Source of the DNA: Deinococcus aquatilis DSM 23025 | GTDB lineage: Bacteria > Deinococcota > Deinococci > Deinococcales > Deinococcaceae | Length of the DNA stretch: 64,000 nucleotides | NCBI RefSeq assembly: GCF_000378445.1 | Contig: NZ_KB899707.1 | Location: 1-64,000 of the forward strand | Direction: 5' to 3' | Part shown: positions 20,090 through 32,834 of the stretch, one piece after another | Layout of the letters: each line of letters opens with the position of its first letter | Numbering within the stretch: position 1 is the first letter of the stretch | Position numbers and translations under genes: made by a program | The notes under the pieces: model-generated | The model's input: the letters and a program-made list of their open reading frames with translations, nothing else | Databases searched by the model: none | Told to the model about the DNA's origin: nothing

Positions 20090-20524
20090 ATGAATCTGTT
20101 GCAGGCCTCATTGGGGGGAAGCGCCGCCTTCCGGGAACCAGACTACATTCTGGAGAATCTGACCTATGCCGGAGCAAGCACGGGCGTGCCGGGGCTGCCC
20201 TATACCATTGCCGATGTGCTGTACCACATCAGCGCCACCATGCGGGCCAGCCTGAATCTGGCTTCCGGTAGAGCCTCCGATTGGCCCGAAGGATTGGAAG
20301 TGTGGCCCGATACGCCGCCCTCTACCGAGGAATATGCAGGCATCCGGCTGGACATCGGGTTGGCCCTGGCCGAAGCGGTCATGCTGGCCGAGGACCCCTC
20401 CGAGCGGGCGCGTGAGGTTCTGACCGACCTGGCCGTACACAATGCCTACCACTGGGGGCAGGTCGCCCTGCTCCGGCGCTTGCAGGGCGACTGGAGCGGC
20501 GAAGACCCGGTGATCGGCGGATGA
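20090..20524 (+). CDS. DinB-like four-helix protein
   Basis: 144 aa. A DinB/YfiT-like metal-binding four-helix bundle is indicated by the His in LYHISATMRA (about residue 44) and the paired His in HNAYHWGQVALLRR near the C-terminus, with a Trp-rich middle. Members bind divalent metal, and some are thiol-dependent transferases or damage-induced proteins; the function here is unknown. It overlaps the next gene by 4 nt (ATGA). Confidence 0.82.
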   Translation: MNLLQASLGGSAAFREPDYILENLTYAGASTGVPGLPYTIADVLYHISATMRASLNLASGRASDWPEGLEVWPDTPPSTEEYAGIRLDIGLALAEAVMLAEDPSERAREVLTDLAVHNAYHWGQVALLRRLQGDWSGEDPVIGG

Positions 20525-21096
20525 GGTGGGTCGTGGTGGGCAGCCGGAATCCGGCCAAAGTGCGCCCGGCACAGGAGGTCTTTGCCCAGTTGCAACCCAG
20601 CGCCACCGTCGTGGGCCGCGACGTGCCCAGCGGCGTACCCGATCAACCCCTGGGTGAGGAAGAGACGCGCCGGGGTGCGGTGAATCGGGCGTGGGCAGCT
20701 GTGCAGATCGCAACCATGCAGATTGCGGAAACCGGGCAGACCGGTGAAGCCTGGGGCATAGGGCTGGAGGGCGGCGTCAGGATAGACGGCGGCGGGGGCG
20801 GCTGGCTGTTTGGGATAGTCGCGGTGGCCCATGCAGGCCAACTGGAAACCGTTCGCACCGCCGAAATGAGGTTGCCGCCACCCGTGTTGGCCCGTGTACA
20901 GGCAGGCGAGGAGCTGGGCAGCGTGATGGACGACCTTCTGGGCACCGTGGATGTCAAGCGCGGCGTGGGGAGCGTAGGCATCCTGACCGCTGGGCTGGCT
21001 GACCGGGCTGATGTCTGGAGACTGGGACTGGCGCTGGCCCTGGCTCCGTTCCTGAATGCAGACCTTTACCGTGCTGGACCAGAATCCATAGGTTAA
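20521..21096 (+). CDS. Inosine/xanthosine triphosphatase (YjjX family, DUF84)
   Basis: 191 aa. Family landmarks are VVVGSRNPAKV at the N-terminus, SGVPDQPLGEEETRRGAVNRA, GIGLEGGV, and GSVMDDLLGT leading to GSVGILTAGLADR. YjjX enzymes hydrolyse ITP and XTP to remove non-canonical purine nucleotides from the pool. Coupled by an ATGA overlap to the DinB-like gene, which may place both in a cellular clean-up or damage-response role, although that is inference. Confidence 0.88.
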   Translation: MRWVVVGSRNPAKVRPAQEVFAQLQPSATVVGRDVPSGVPDQPLGEEETRRGAVNRAWAAVQIATMQIAETGQTGEAWGIGLEGGVRIDGGGGGWLFGIVAVAHAGQLETVRTAEMRLPPPVLARVQAGEELGSVMDDLLGTVDVKRGVGSVGILTAGLADRADVWRLGLALALAPFLNADLYRAGPESIG

Positions 21097-21131
21097 AAGT
21101 ACTTAAAATCTTCCATGCTTTAAGCTCTGGC

Positions 21132-21458
21132 ATGACTGCCAACGAACCCACACCACCCACCGAAGTCCACAACAACGAAGCCGAGCGGCGCTATGAACTG
21201 AAGCTGGCTGGGCGCGTAGTAGGCGTTGCCGAATACCGTCCGGCAGGAAAGTCGCTGATGTTTACGCACACCGAAATTGAGGAAGGACATGAGGGCCAGG
21301 GCCTGGGCAGCACGCTGGTTCGGGCCGCCCTGGATGATGCACGGGCGCGGAAGGTCGATGTTGTCCCCATGTGCCCATTCGTGGCCGCCTTTATCCGCGA
21401 ACATCATGAATATTTGGAACTGGTACAGCCTCAGCAGCGCGGCATGTTTGGGCTTTAA
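21132..21458 (+). CDS. YjdJ-type small GNAT-like N-acetyltransferase
   Basis: 108 aa, the compact GNAT variant (COG2388) that lacks the N-terminal helices. Marks are YELKLAGRVVGVAEYR, FTHTEIEEGHEGQGLGSTLV (acetyl-CoA loop) and VVPMCPFVAAFIREH near the end. Substrate unknown. TAAGCT lies 5 nt before the ATG. A strong hairpin starts 18 nt after the stop. Confidence 0.88.
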   Translation: MTANEPTPPTEVHNNEAERRYELKLAGRVVGVAEYRPAGKSLMFTHTEIEEGHEGQGLGSTLVRAALDDARARKVDVVPMCPFVAAFIREHHEYLELVQPQQRGMFGL

Positions 21459-21785
21459 GGCCAGCCAGAGGTAACAAAGAGCGACATCGGCATGAACTGC
21501 GTTGTCGCTCTTTCAGGTAGGCCACAGTTCATCTTGAGAATACCCAAGCGAAACAGGTTCCGAATAAAGGACATTGCACTGAGAATGGAGGGATTCCGGT
21601 CATCTCCCAGAAGCGCACAATGCGAGAGGCTTGGTCCAAGTAACACCCCTGATCAATACGGTAGGTGTGGTGTATTTGGATCAATTGACCAGCAATCCAC
21701 TATCTTATGTTAGATCTGGAGCATTCGTGCGATATTGTACATTCATACTGACCAGCCAGAAACATATCGGCGGCAGAATAAAGTG
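21459..21785. other. AT-richer intergenic stretch
   Basis: 327 nt of lower GC. Apart from the terminator at 21476-21513 it contains two short overlapping frames (73 and 63 codons on opposite strands) with no recognisable domain, -10 element or Shine-Dalgarno site. It may be the decayed remains of inserted DNA. Confidence 0.4.
21476..21513 (+). terminator. Terminator hairpin after the GNAT gene
   Basis: AAAGAGCGACA (21476-21486) pairs perfectly with TGTCGCTCTTT (21503-21513), an 11-bp stem with a 16-nt loop and T run at the end. Confidence 0.7.
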
Positions 21786-22097
21786 ATGAAGAGTGCCCTC
21801 GATATCCTTGCCAGCCTTTTTGTGGCCTGGCAGGTGGTCTGGAGTATTGCTGCCTTTTTTGCTATCTGGAACGATAAGAATTCAGCGATTGGACACCGGT
21901 GGCGCACACCGGAAGACAAGCTGCACAACTATGAACTGTGGGGCGGCTGGCTGGGATCAGGGCTGGCCCAGCGGATCTGGCGGCACAAGACATACAAACA
22001 GGCGTACCAACAGGTCTACAGACGCATTGCTCTGATCTGGTCGGTGGCATGTCTGCTGGTACTTTTCGTGTGGATAGTAGCTCGCCTGAATGCTTAA
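21786..22097 (+). CDS. DUF1294-like membrane protein
   Basis: About 103 aa from ATG 21786; an in-frame TTG at 21735 would add 17 residues. Two hydrophobic helices flank the motif block: DKNSAIG, WRTPEDKLHNYELWGGWLG, then AQRIWRHKTYKQAYQ. That block is the DUF1294 signature, whose function is unknown. Local base composition is lower in GC than the surroundings. It ends 20 nt before lysZ, inside whose upstream region the lysZ -10 element lies. Confidence 0.75.
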   Translation: MKSALDILASLFVAWQVVWSIAAFFAIWNDKNSAIGHRWRTPEDKLHNYELWGGWLGSGLAQRIWRHKTYKQAYQQVYRRIALIWSVACLLVLFVWIVARLNA

Positions 22098-22104
22098 CAT
22101 GTGC

Positions 22105-22110
22105 TAGGTT
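22105..22110 (+). promoter_or_regulatory. Leaderless -10 element TAGGTT for lysZ
   Basis: TAGGTT lies 7 nt before ATG 22118 and supports that start over an earlier ATG at 21938 inside the DUF1294 gene. Confidence 0.6.
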
Positions 22111-22117
22111 TGCACGC

Positions 22118-22921
22118 ATGATTGTTGTGAAGGTCGGCGGAAGTGCCGGAATAGATTACGACGCCGTCTGTGCGGATCTCGCTGCCCGCTGGAAGACCGG
22201 AGAACGGCTGATTCTGGTGCATGGTGGCAGCGGCGAAACCAACCGAGTGGCCGAGGCTCTGGGCCATCCCCCCAAGTTTGTGACCAGCCCCAGCGGTTAT
22301 ACCTCCCGCTTTACAGATCGCCAGACGCTTGAAATCTTCGAGATGGTGTACTGCGGCAAGATCAACAAGGGCATCGTGGAACGGCTGCAACGCCTCGGCG
22401 TGAACGCGGTGGGCCTGAGCGGGCTGGATGGCCGGATTTTTGAGGGACGGCACAAAGACAGCGTGCGGGCCGTGGAAAATGGCAAGGTCAAAGTCTTGCG
22501 TGGCGACCATACCGGCACCGTGGAGCGCGTCAACACCGGCCTGATTGACCTGCTGCTGAACGCGGGCTACCTGCCCGTGCTGACGCCGCCCGCCGCCAGT
22601 TATGAGGGCGTGGCAATCAATGTAGACGGCGACCGCGCCGCTGCTGCCCTCGCCGTGGCCCTGAAAGCCGACGCCCTGCTGCTCCTGAGCAATGTTCCGG
22701 GCCTGCTGCGCGAGTATCCCGACGAGGCCAGCCTGATCCGGGCGATTCCTGCCGCTGACGTGGAAAGCTACCTGGAATTTGCCCAGGACCGCATGAAAAA
22801 GAAGGTGTTGGGGGCCGCCGAAGCTGTACAGGGCGGCGTCAAGCGCGTGATCTTTGGGGATGCCCGCGCCGGAATGCCGATCAGTGCGGCGCTGGATGGG
22901 GCTGGAACGGTAGTGAGCTGA
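22118..22921 (+). CDS. lysZ: [LysW]-aminoadipate kinase
   Basis: 267-aa amino-acid kinase of the ArgB/LysZ family that phosphorylates LysW-bound alpha-aminoadipate. It matches Thermus LysZ almost motif for motif: MIVVKVGGS, LVHGGSGETN, EALGHPP, DRQTLEIFEMVYCGKINK, GLSGLDGR, GDHTGTVE, YLPVLTPPA, LLLSNVPGLL and RMKKKVLGA. The product is the substrate of LysY (18340-19416). The other lys genes, including lysW and lysX, are not in the window, so the pathway genes are scattered. Confidence 0.94.
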   Translation: MIVVKVGGSAGIDYDAVCADLAARWKTGERLILVHGGSGETNRVAEALGHPPKFVTSPSGYTSRFTDRQTLEIFEMVYCGKINKGIVERLQRLGVNAVGLSGLDGRIFEGRHKDSVRAVENGKVKVLRGDHTGTVERVNTGLIDLLLNAGYLPVLTPPAASYEGVAINVDGDRAAAALAVALKADALLLLSNVPGLLREYPDEASLIRAIPAADVESYLEFAQDRMKKKVLGAAEAVQGGVKRVIFGDARAGMPISAALDGAGTVVS

Positions 22922-23007
22922 ACTGGGTCGTGGGAAAGGCGTCTCGGGTTGAGGCAACGTACTGACCCAACCCCAGCACCCTCCCAACCTGCTATCTTTC
23001 CTGCTCC

Positions 23008-23316
23008 ATGTCGGCCTCTGCCTCTGCCATTCAACCCATCACCGCCTCTGCGCTGCTGGACTTTCTGGCCCTGCGTGGTGGTCAGGAATTTCGGGTCACC
23101 GCCTGCGTTTCGCATGGCCGGGGCCGCCGCCAGGAGGTGCGTGAGGTGGGAGCCTACCGGTTCACGGTGCGCGGAGACGCGGTGCAGGCGTGCGGGCCAA
23201 GTGGACAAACCCGCCAACTTTCGCGGGCGGGGTATCTGGAAATCTTTGGTGGATATGGTTTCAGAGGCGCGGAGGCCACCGGGAACATGACCGATCTGGG
23301 GCCACTGTTCTCCTGA
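23008..23316 (+). CDS. Small hypothetical protein
   Basis: 102 aa, not recognised. A Ser/Ala-rich start is followed by a beta-rich, Arg/Gly-rich segment (FRVTACVSHGRGRR, VGAYRFTVRGDAV). There is no signal peptide or membrane helix. TATCTT lies 9 nt before the ATG. It is convergent with htrA; the stops are 15 nt apart. Confidence 0.6.
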   Translation: MSASASAIQPITASALLDFLALRGGQEFRVTACVSHGRGRRQEVREVGAYRFTVRGDAVQACGPSGQTRQLSRAGYLEIFGGYGFRGAEATGNMTDLGPLFS

Positions 23317-23331
23317 ACGCCCAAATCAGTT

Positions 23332-24618
23332 TTATTCGGTGGTGGGCAGCGTGAAGGCCTGCAATTTCACAGTCACGTCGCGCTTCTGACCGTTCCGCTG
23401 CACTGTCAGTTTGATGCTGTCACCGATGCGCTTGCCGAGAATAAAGCGGCGCAGGTCCTCGCCCTCGGTAATCGTCTGATTGTCGATGGCCGTGATGATG
23501 TCTCCGTCTGTAGACACCGATTCTGCGGCCTGACCGGGAGTATTCAGGCTCAGGCTGTTGCCTGTTCCGGCCCTGAGGCCAGCGGCGGCAGCAGGACTGT
23601 TGGGGTACACGCGCTGAAGCAGTGCGCCGGTGGCGGGGAGCTTGGCCTGCTGGCGGTCTTCGGCACTCAGGACACTCAGATCGGTGAACTGGATGCCCAG
23701 CGTGGGCGTCTGCACGACCTTGCCGCCTGCCGCCTGAAGCTGGGGCAACAATTTGGTGACGGTATTGACCGGGATAGCAAAGCCGACGCCCGCGCTCTGG
23801 CCGCTGCCGCCCGTGAGGATCTGGGTATTCACGCCGATGAGTTGGCCTGCGCTGTTCAGAAGTGGGCCGCCGGAGTTGCCGGGATTGATAGCAGCGTCGG
23901 TCTGAATGACCTGCTGATAGACCTGCCGAGTTCCCACAGGTGCAGTACGTTCCAGGCTGCTGATGATGCCCTCGGACACACTGAAATCCAGACCGAAGGG
24001 TGCGCCCATCGCAATGGCTTTCAGGCCCACGTCCAGTTTGGTGCTGTCGCCCAGCGGAATCGGCTGGATGGCTCCGGCAGGCAGACCCTCAGCGCGGATC
24101 AGGGCCAGGTCGAAATCAGGAGCGCGGCCCACCACTTTGGCCTTGTAGGTCTGCTTGGAGCCGTGCAGCCGGATGGTGATCTCGCTGGCGCCCTCGACCA
24201 CATGATTGTTGGTGATGATGTCGCCCGCCGCATTCACGAAAAATCCGCTGCCCGTGCCTGTTGTGGGCTGAGCACCACCGCCGCTGCCGCCCGGAAAGCC
24301 GAACTGATCTTGCAGGCGCTGGCGCATCTGGGCCTCGGCGCTGTTGTCGGCCTCTTCAGTCACGCTGATGTAAACCAGTCCATTCTGGCGCTGCTTCACG
24401 ACCTGTACGGTATTCGCCTCGGCCTCGGTGCGGGCGCGTCCGTTGTCATAGGTGGTCGCAGAGGAATTGGTCAGGGAGGTTTGAACAGTGGTGGGAGTCG
24501 TGGCGGCCTGAGTGGTGGGGGCAGTCTGCGCGGTGCTGCGTTCATTCAGGCCGTAGCCCACGAACCCGCCCAGCGCAAGGGTTCCGGTGAGGGCCAGCAG
24601 GGAAAGGTTACGTTTCAT
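23332..24618 (-). CDS. HtrA/DegP-type serine protease with PDZ domain
   Basis: 428 aa. An N-terminal hydrophobic segment (about 5-23) exports or anchors it, followed by a Thr-rich linker, a trypsin-like domain (about 115-300) and one PDZ domain (about 315-425). The catalytic triad is H139 (ITNNHVVEG), D170 (DFDLALIR) and S249 (GNSGGPLL). Expected to act in the cell envelope in protein quality control. The 217-nt divergent region shared with the peptide-binding protein gene holds a good promoter for the other gene; I could not pick a clear one for this gene. Confidence 0.93.
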   Translation of the reverse strand: MKRNLSLLALTGTLALGGFVGYGLNERSTAQTAPTTQAATTPTTVQTSLTNSSATTYDNGRARTEAEANTVQVVKQRQNGLVYISVTEEADNSAEAQMRQRLQDQFGFPGGSGGGAQPTTGTGSGFFVNAAGDIITNNHVVEGASEITIRLHGSKQTYKAKVVGRAPDFDLALIRAEGLPAGAIQPIPLGDSTKLDVGLKAIAMGAPFGLDFSVSEGIISSLERTAPVGTRQVYQQVIQTDAAINPGNSGGPLLNSAGQLIGVNTQILTGGSGQSAGVGFAIPVNTVTKLLPQLQAAGGKVVQTPTLGIQFTDLSVLSAEDRQQAKLPATGALLQRVYPNSPAAAAGLRAGTGNSLSLNTPGQAAESVSTDGDIITAIDNQTITEGEDLRRFILGKRIGDSIKLTVQRNGQKRDVTVKLQAFTLPTTE

Positions 24619-24716
24619 AGGCAGAGCATGGCGTAAAGCGGTTATACGACGGTTAAAAGAAGAGTGCCTTCTCTTTAAAGGCTGGGGCGGTCAACTGGCA
24701 ACCGGAAGGCATTAGC

Positions 24717-24745
24717 TTGACACTCTATCCCCGCACCCCTACCCT
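24717..24745 (+). promoter_or_regulatory. Sigma-70-type promoter of the peptide ABC operon
   Basis: TTGACA at 24717-24722 and TACCCT at 24740-24745 are separated by exactly 17 nt. A start near 24752 would give a leader of about 84 nt ending in the GGAGGT Shine-Dalgarno site, so this transcript is leadered, unlike most here. Confidence 0.75.
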
Positions 24746-24835
24746 AAGCGCACGCTTGTATCTTTTATCCGCCATTCACGTTCGGACGTTCCCCTCAGGG
24801 GGCGGCGAAGGTGTGGCGGGATTTTTGGAGGTTTC

Positions 24836-26428
<1,593 letters not shown>

Positions 26429-26717
26429 GTCTGTTGCGGTAGCACGGCGATTTGCTGCGCTGCCCGAATAAAACGAGTGGACTGATGCTGTTCTAGAGGT
26501 CAGGACAGGCGTTCAAAATAAGTCGATGGGGGTGGGGCTGGCCTATACTGGCCGACTTCACCCCCTTTGGCGTGGCCGAATGAGCCGGACTCAATGATCC
26601 GGGGGAGAGCAGGGCGGTTAAACTGACCCTGGCCCCCATCCTGGCAAGCCATCCAACCGTTTCATCCGAGTTCTCTATTCTTTTCCAAGAGTTTTTACTT
26701 CTAGAGGGGGCTTTTCC

Positions 26718-27746
26718 TTGGGCAGTTACCTGATTCGCCGTATTCTGAGAACCCTGTTGGTTATGATTGGCATTAGCCTGCTGGTCTTCGTGTTCGTGCG
26801 CTCTATTCCCGGCGACCCGGCCACGGCCATGCTGGGCGAACGCGCCACACCGCAGGCCGTGAAAAACCTCCGCACCCAACTGGGACTGGATAAACCGTGG
26901 TTCTTCAATCCGGCCAATCCGCTGGACGCGCAATATCCGAAGTATGTGGCGGCGCTGGCAAAGGGCGACCTCGGCAGCGGCATCAAGAGCAATATTCCGG
27001 TGCGCGATGAACTCGGCTCGCGCTTTCCGGCCACCGCCGAACTGAGTTTGGCCGCGCTGTTTTTCGCGTTGGTGATCGGCCTTCCGGCAGGCATTCTGGC
27101 CGCCCTGCGCCGCAACAGCGTCTGGGACAACCTCGCCACCACCATCAGTCTGGTGGGCGTGAGTATGCCCGTGTTCTGGCTGGGGCTGCTGCTGTCCTAC
27201 TTTTTTGCCGTAAAACTGGGCTGGCTGCCACCCAGTGCGCGGCTGGGCAACGAATCCACGCTGGAGCCGCTGACGGGATTTTATGTACTGGACGGCCTGC
27301 TGCGCGGCAAACCCGCCGAAGCCTGGGACGCCCTGCGCCACCTGATCCTGCCCGCCATCGCGCTGGGCAGCATTCCGCTCGCCATCATCGCCCGGATTAC
27401 GCGCAGCAGCCTGCTGGATGTATTGGGCCAGGATTACGTGCGAACTGCCCGCGCCAAGGGACTGTCCCAGCGCACCATTACGCTCAAGCACGCGCTCAGG
27501 AATGCGCTTTTGCCCGTGGTCACGGTGATCGGCCTGCAAGCCGGAGCTTTGCTGGGCGGCGCAGTGCTGACCGAAACCATCTTTTCGTGGCCCGGAATCG
27601 GCTCGTGGGTCTACGAGGCCATCAGCCAGCGCGACTACCCGATTATTCAGGGCGGCGTGATTTTTGCGGCGCTGGTGGTCAGCGTGACCAATCTGCTGGT
27701 AGACCTCAGTTACGCCTCTCTTGATCCCCGGATTCAGTACAGGTGA
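26718..27746 (+). CDS. Peptide ABC transporter permease, DppB type
   Basis: 342 aa with about six membrane helices. Family marks are LIRRILRTLLVMIGISLLVF at the start, GDPA, the EAA-like loop ARAKGLSQRTITLKHALRNA, and the ending LVDLSYASLDPRIQYR. The start is TTG 26718 with AGAGGGGG upstream. The 289-nt gap from the binding-protein gene carries a TATACT hexamer near 26548, possibly a second promoter. Confidence 0.92.
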   Translation: MGSYLIRRILRTLLVMIGISLLVFVFVRSIPGDPATAMLGERATPQAVKNLRTQLGLDKPWFFNPANPLDAQYPKYVAALAKGDLGSGIKSNIPVRDELGSRFPATAELSLAALFFALVIGLPAGILAALRRNSVWDNLATTISLVGVSMPVFWLGLLLSYFFAVKLGWLPPSARLGNESTLEPLTGFYVLDGLLRGKPAEAWDALRHLILPAIALGSIPLAIIARITRSSLLDVLGQDYVRTARAKGLSQRTITLKHALRNALLPVVTVIGLQAGALLGGAVLTETIFSWPGIGSWVYEAISQRDYPIIQGGVIFAALVVSVTNLLVDLSYASLDPRIQYR

Positions 27747-27783
27747 CCTCTGTGACGCTCTTTTCATTCACTGGGGGGAACTC

Positions 27784-28785
<1,002 letters not shown>

Positions 28786-28808
28786 AGCTGAAACTCTGAG
28801 AAACAAAA

Positions 28809-28846
28809 AGAAGGGACGCAGACTGAAACTGGTCTGCGTCCCTTCT
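28809..28846 (+). terminator. Strong intrinsic terminator
   Basis: A perfect 15-bp stem (arms at 28809-28823 and 28832-28846, 8-nt loop) followed by a T-rich stretch ends the ABC operon. It could also serve the convergent FadJ-like gene. Confidence 0.85.
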
Positions 28847-28889
28847 GGTTTAAGTCTTTAGGTCTTCATGGCCCAGAGCTTCTGGCCCC

Positions 28890-30995
28890 TCAACCCCGCC
28901 CTTTCTGCCTGTCCCACGCGGCAAAGGTCTTGCTCTCGTCGGCCAAAGTTTTCAGCAGCGGCGCGGGCGTCTGGCCGTAGCGTTCCAGTGCGGCGGCCAC
29001 GCTGGGCAGGCCCATCTCGTCGGCGTACTGCATGGGGCCACCCCGGTAGGCGGGGAAGCCGTAGCCGTAAATGTAGATCACGTCGATGTCTCCGGCACGC
29101 TGGGCAATGCCTTCTTCCAGAATCTTCGCGCCCTCGTTCACAAGGCTGTAGGCCAGCCGCTCGGTGATTTCCTGCGGGCTGATCTGGCGGGTCTGAAGCC
29201 CTTTCTGGGTGCGGTAGGTGGCAATCAGATCAGACATTTCGGCGCTGGGCACGGGCTTTCTGCCGTCGGGGTAATCGTAGATTCCGGCCTGCGTTTTCTG
29301 GCCCTTGCGCCCCTGCTGCACGATCCGGTCCAGCCAGCCGTCGGGGGCAGACTCGCCGCGCACCTTGGCCTGATGCTGCCGGATGGAATAGCCGATGTCC
29401 AGCCCGGCCATATCGGACATTTCAAATGGCCCCATCGCCAGCCCCAGCGCGTGCATGGCGGCGTCCACGTCCTGCGGGTTCGCACCTTCCTCAACCAGTT
29501 TGCGGGCCTCGTCGCCGTAGCGGTGAACCATGCGGTTGCCCACGAAGCCGTCACACACGCCCACCACCACGCCCACTTTCTTGATCCGGCGGGCCAGCGC
29601 CATGCTGGTTGCCAGCACCGACGCGCTGGTTTTCTCGGCCCGCACGATTTCCAGCAGTTTCATCACGTTGGCGGGGCTAAAAAAGTGCAGCCCGATCACG
29701 CTTTCTGGACGCGAGGTCACGCTGGCGATTTCGTTGACATCCAGAGTGCTGGTGTTGCTCGCCAGAATCGCTCCAGGTTTGGCAATTCCGTCCAGGCGCG
29801 TGAAAATCTCCTTCTTCACGTCCATATTCTCAAAGACCGCTTCGATGATGATGTCGGCGTCTTTGAGGTCGTTCATATCGAGTGTGGGGGTCAGCAGGGC
29901 CATTCTCGCCTCTACATCGTCCATGCTCAGGCGACCTTTTTTGGCGGTGTTCTCGTAGTTGCGCCGAATAATGCCGATGCCCCGGTCCAGGGCGTCCTGA
30001 GCCGTTTCGACGATGGTAACGGGAATGCCCACATTCAGGAAATTCATGGCAATGCCGCCGCCCATCGTGCCCGCCCCGATGATGCCCGCAGTGCGGATGT
30101 CGGTCAGGGGCGTGTCTTTGCCGATGCCAGACACGCGGGCGCTCTCGCGTTCGGCAAAGAAAATGTGACGCAGACCACGCGACTGGGGCGAATCTTTGGC
30201 CTGCAAAAACAGCCCGGCTTCAGCATTCCAGCCTTCCTCGAAGGGGCGGGTGGCAGCAGTTTCGGTCAGGTCTACGATCATGCTGGGCGACAATTGGCCC
30301 CGGTGGGTTTTGGTCAGACCGGCGCGGGCAGCAGCAAACAGCTCGGGGCTGGCTCCTTCCACGCCGCGCTCACTGACGCGGGGCAGCGGGCGGGCCTCGG
30401 CGCGGGCGCTGGCAAAGGCGACGGCAGCAGTCCGCAATTCGGCCTCGGTCTTGCCCTGCACCAGTTCGTCGATCAGGCCCAACTGTGCGCCCTCGGCGGC
30501 CCCGATGGGATTACCCGAAAGCATCATTTCCAGAGCTTTTTGTGCGCCCACCACGCGGGGAAGGCGCTGGGTACCGCCCGCACCGGGGAAAATGCCCAGC
30601 TTGACTTCGGGCAGACCCAACTGAGCGCCCGCCAGCGCCACGCGATAGGTGCAGGCCAGCGCCACTTCGAGGCCGCCGCCCAGCGCCGTGCCGTGAACAG
30701 CCGCCACGGTGGGCTTGGAAAAGCCGTCCAGCCGCGTGATGAAGCCTCGCAAGTCGGGGGCCTGCTCGCGGGGCAGATCGAAGGTTTTGATGTCAGCCCC
30801 GGCAATAAAGGTGCGCCCACCGCCGATGATGACCACGGCGGCGATACTTGCGTCTTGTTCGGCCACGTCCAGACCCGCGTGCAGGCCCTCGGGCACACCG
30901 GGCGAAAAGGCGTTGACAGGCGGATTGTTGATCGTGAGAACCAGAATGTCGCCGTCGCGGGATTGGTCAACCATTGGGGTGGAAGGGGTGGTCAT
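28890..30995 (-). CDS. FadJ/FadB-like enoyl-CoA hydratase / 3-hydroxyacyl-CoA dehydrogenase
   Basis: 701-aa bifunctional beta-oxidation enzyme. The N-terminal crotonase domain (about 1-200) has [12 protein letters not shown] and [14 protein letters not shown]. The Rossmann domain begins with [17 protein letters not shown] near residue 308. The dehydrogenase domain contains [13 protein letters not shown] and [18 protein letters not shown], followed by two C-terminal helical repeats ending with [13 protein letters not shown]. Length fits FadJ. GAGGAGG precedes the ATG. The thiolase partner is not adjacent. It is divergent from the quinone oxidoreductase gene. Confidence 0.93.
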   Translation of the reverse strand: MTTPSTPMVDQSRDGDILVLTINNPPVNAFSPGVPEGLHAGLDVAEQDASIAAVVIIGGGRTFIAGADIKTFDLPREQAPDLRGFITRLDGFSKPTVAAVHGTALGGGLEVALACTYRVALAGAQLGLPEVKLGIFPGAGGTQRLPRVVGAQKALEMMLSGNPIGAAEGAQLGLIDELVQGKTEAELRTAAVAFASARAEARPLPRVSERGVEGASPELFAAARAGLTKTHRGQLSPSMIVDLTETAATRPFEEGWNAEAGLFLQAKDSPQSRGLRHIFFAERESARVSGIGKDTPLTDIRTAGIIGAGTMGGGIAMNFLNVGIPVTIVETAQDALDRGIGIIRRNYENTAKKGRLSMDDVEARMALLTPTLDMNDLKDADIIIEAVFENMDVKKEIFTRLDGIAKPGAILASNTSTLDVNEIASVTSRPESVIGLHFFSPANVMKLLEIVRAEKTSASVLATSMALARRIKKVGVVVGVCDGFVGNRMVHRYGDEARKLVEEGANPQDVDAAMHALGLAMGPFEMSDMAGLDIGYSIRQHQAKVRGESAPDGWLDRIVQQGRKGQKTQAGIYDYPDGRKPVPSAEMSDLIATYRTQKGLQTRQISPQEITERLAYSLVNEGAKILEEGIAQRAGDIDVIYIYGYGFPAYRGGPMQYADEMGLPSVAAALERYGQTPAPLLKTLADESKTFAAWDRQKGRG

Positions 30996-31131
30996 GGGTA
31001 GGGCCTCCTCAAGAAAGAAGTCGGGACAGACTGCGGGGTTGGTGCGTCATGCTGTCACGCCTGACCCGCTCCGGTCAAATACGTCAACGTTCAGAATGTC
31101 CGTACACGTTCACTTTCAGGATTCAGTCAGG

Positions 31132-31137
31132 TATGCT
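31132..31137 (+). promoter_or_regulatory. Leaderless -10 element TATGCT
   Basis: TATGCT lies 6 nt before ATG 31144, with TTCACT 17 nt further upstream as a weak -35. It selects this start over in-frame ATGs inside the divergent gene. Confidence 0.6.
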
Positions 31138-31143
31138 CGGGGC

Positions 31144-32178
<1,035 letters not shown>

Positions 32179-32197
32179 AGGGCGCTTAGATCGTAGT

Positions 32198-32315
32198 GGG
32201 TGGATTGTGGAACGTGGGAAAAACGCAGGTGGGCATGAGCATCAGAGTCTTGGGCCTTGAACTTTGGCAACGGACCTAAAGATTCATTTCACAGCTCCCA
32301 CGATCCACGGTCCAC
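32198..32315. repeat. Intergenic repeat, copy 1
   Basis: About 118 nt bounded by GTGGATTGTGG and CCACGATCCACGGTCCAC, which are roughly inverted. The second copy at 49335-49450 shares both ends, GAACGTGGGAAA, GAACTTT and ATTTCACA in the same order. It lies between convergent genes. Confidence 0.7.
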
Positions 32316-32320
32316 AGCTT

Positions 32321-32758
32321 TTAACTGAACAGCCGCAGCAGAGGCCGCCACCACGGAATAGACATCAGCAAGATCAGCAGCGTGACTCCGGTCCAGAGGG
32401 CGGCCACCCGGAACTTGGCCTGGTCGGTGGGGGCACGTTTGCTGCGTCCAGTGGCAAGGGCGGCGGTCACGGCAGCGATCAGACCCACCACAATGTGTTG
32501 CCACTGAAATCCCGCGCCTCTTTCCGCGAACGCTCTGGCTCCCTGCGATCCCAGAAAACCGAACAGCAGCAGACCGAGTACCACCTGCAGATGGACGCTG
32601 CCTGCAAAAATCACCACGGGGCGGCGGTCTGCGGCGGTGAAATTTCTGTTGCCGCCCAGCGCCGGAACCGTGCGGATCAGCGCCCACACGCCCGCGATCA
32701 GCACCAGCCAACGCGTGATGTTGTGAAGGGTGAGCAAAATGACATAGAGGGTCGCCAT
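32321..32758 (-). CDS. Hypothetical four-helix membrane protein
   Basis: 145 aa with four predicted membrane helices (about 3-28, 48-68, 85-102, 117-135). HNITRWLVLIAG, SVHLQVVLGLLLF and WQHIVVGLIAAV carry regularly placed His residues in helices 1, 2 and 3, a pattern also seen in small heme-binding membrane proteins; heme binding is only a guess. TACGCT lies 6 nt before the ATG. The FemAB gene lies upstream on the same strand, 76 nt away. Confidence 0.75.
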   Translation of the reverse strand: MATLYVILLTLHNITRWLVLIAGVWALIRTVPALGGNRNFTAADRRPVVIFAGSVHLQVVLGLLLFGFLGSQGARAFAERGAGFQWQHIVVGLIAAVTAALATGRSKRAPTDQAKFRVAALWTGVTLLILLMSIPWWRPLLRLFS

Positions 32759-32834
32759 AGTGCAAGCGTAAGGGATTGGGGTGGGAGGGTTGGCCCGCCG
32801 AAGCCGAAGCTCTATGTAGGGGTCTATGCCCCCG

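Noticed and set aside
21459..21785. Small genes in the AT-rich gap before the DUF1294 gene
   Set aside because: The two short frames overlap on opposite strands, lack start signals and look random.
29373..31001. 542-codon plus-strand frame opposite the FadJ-like gene
   Set aside because: Mirror frame of a well-supported gene; no recognisable domain or start signal.
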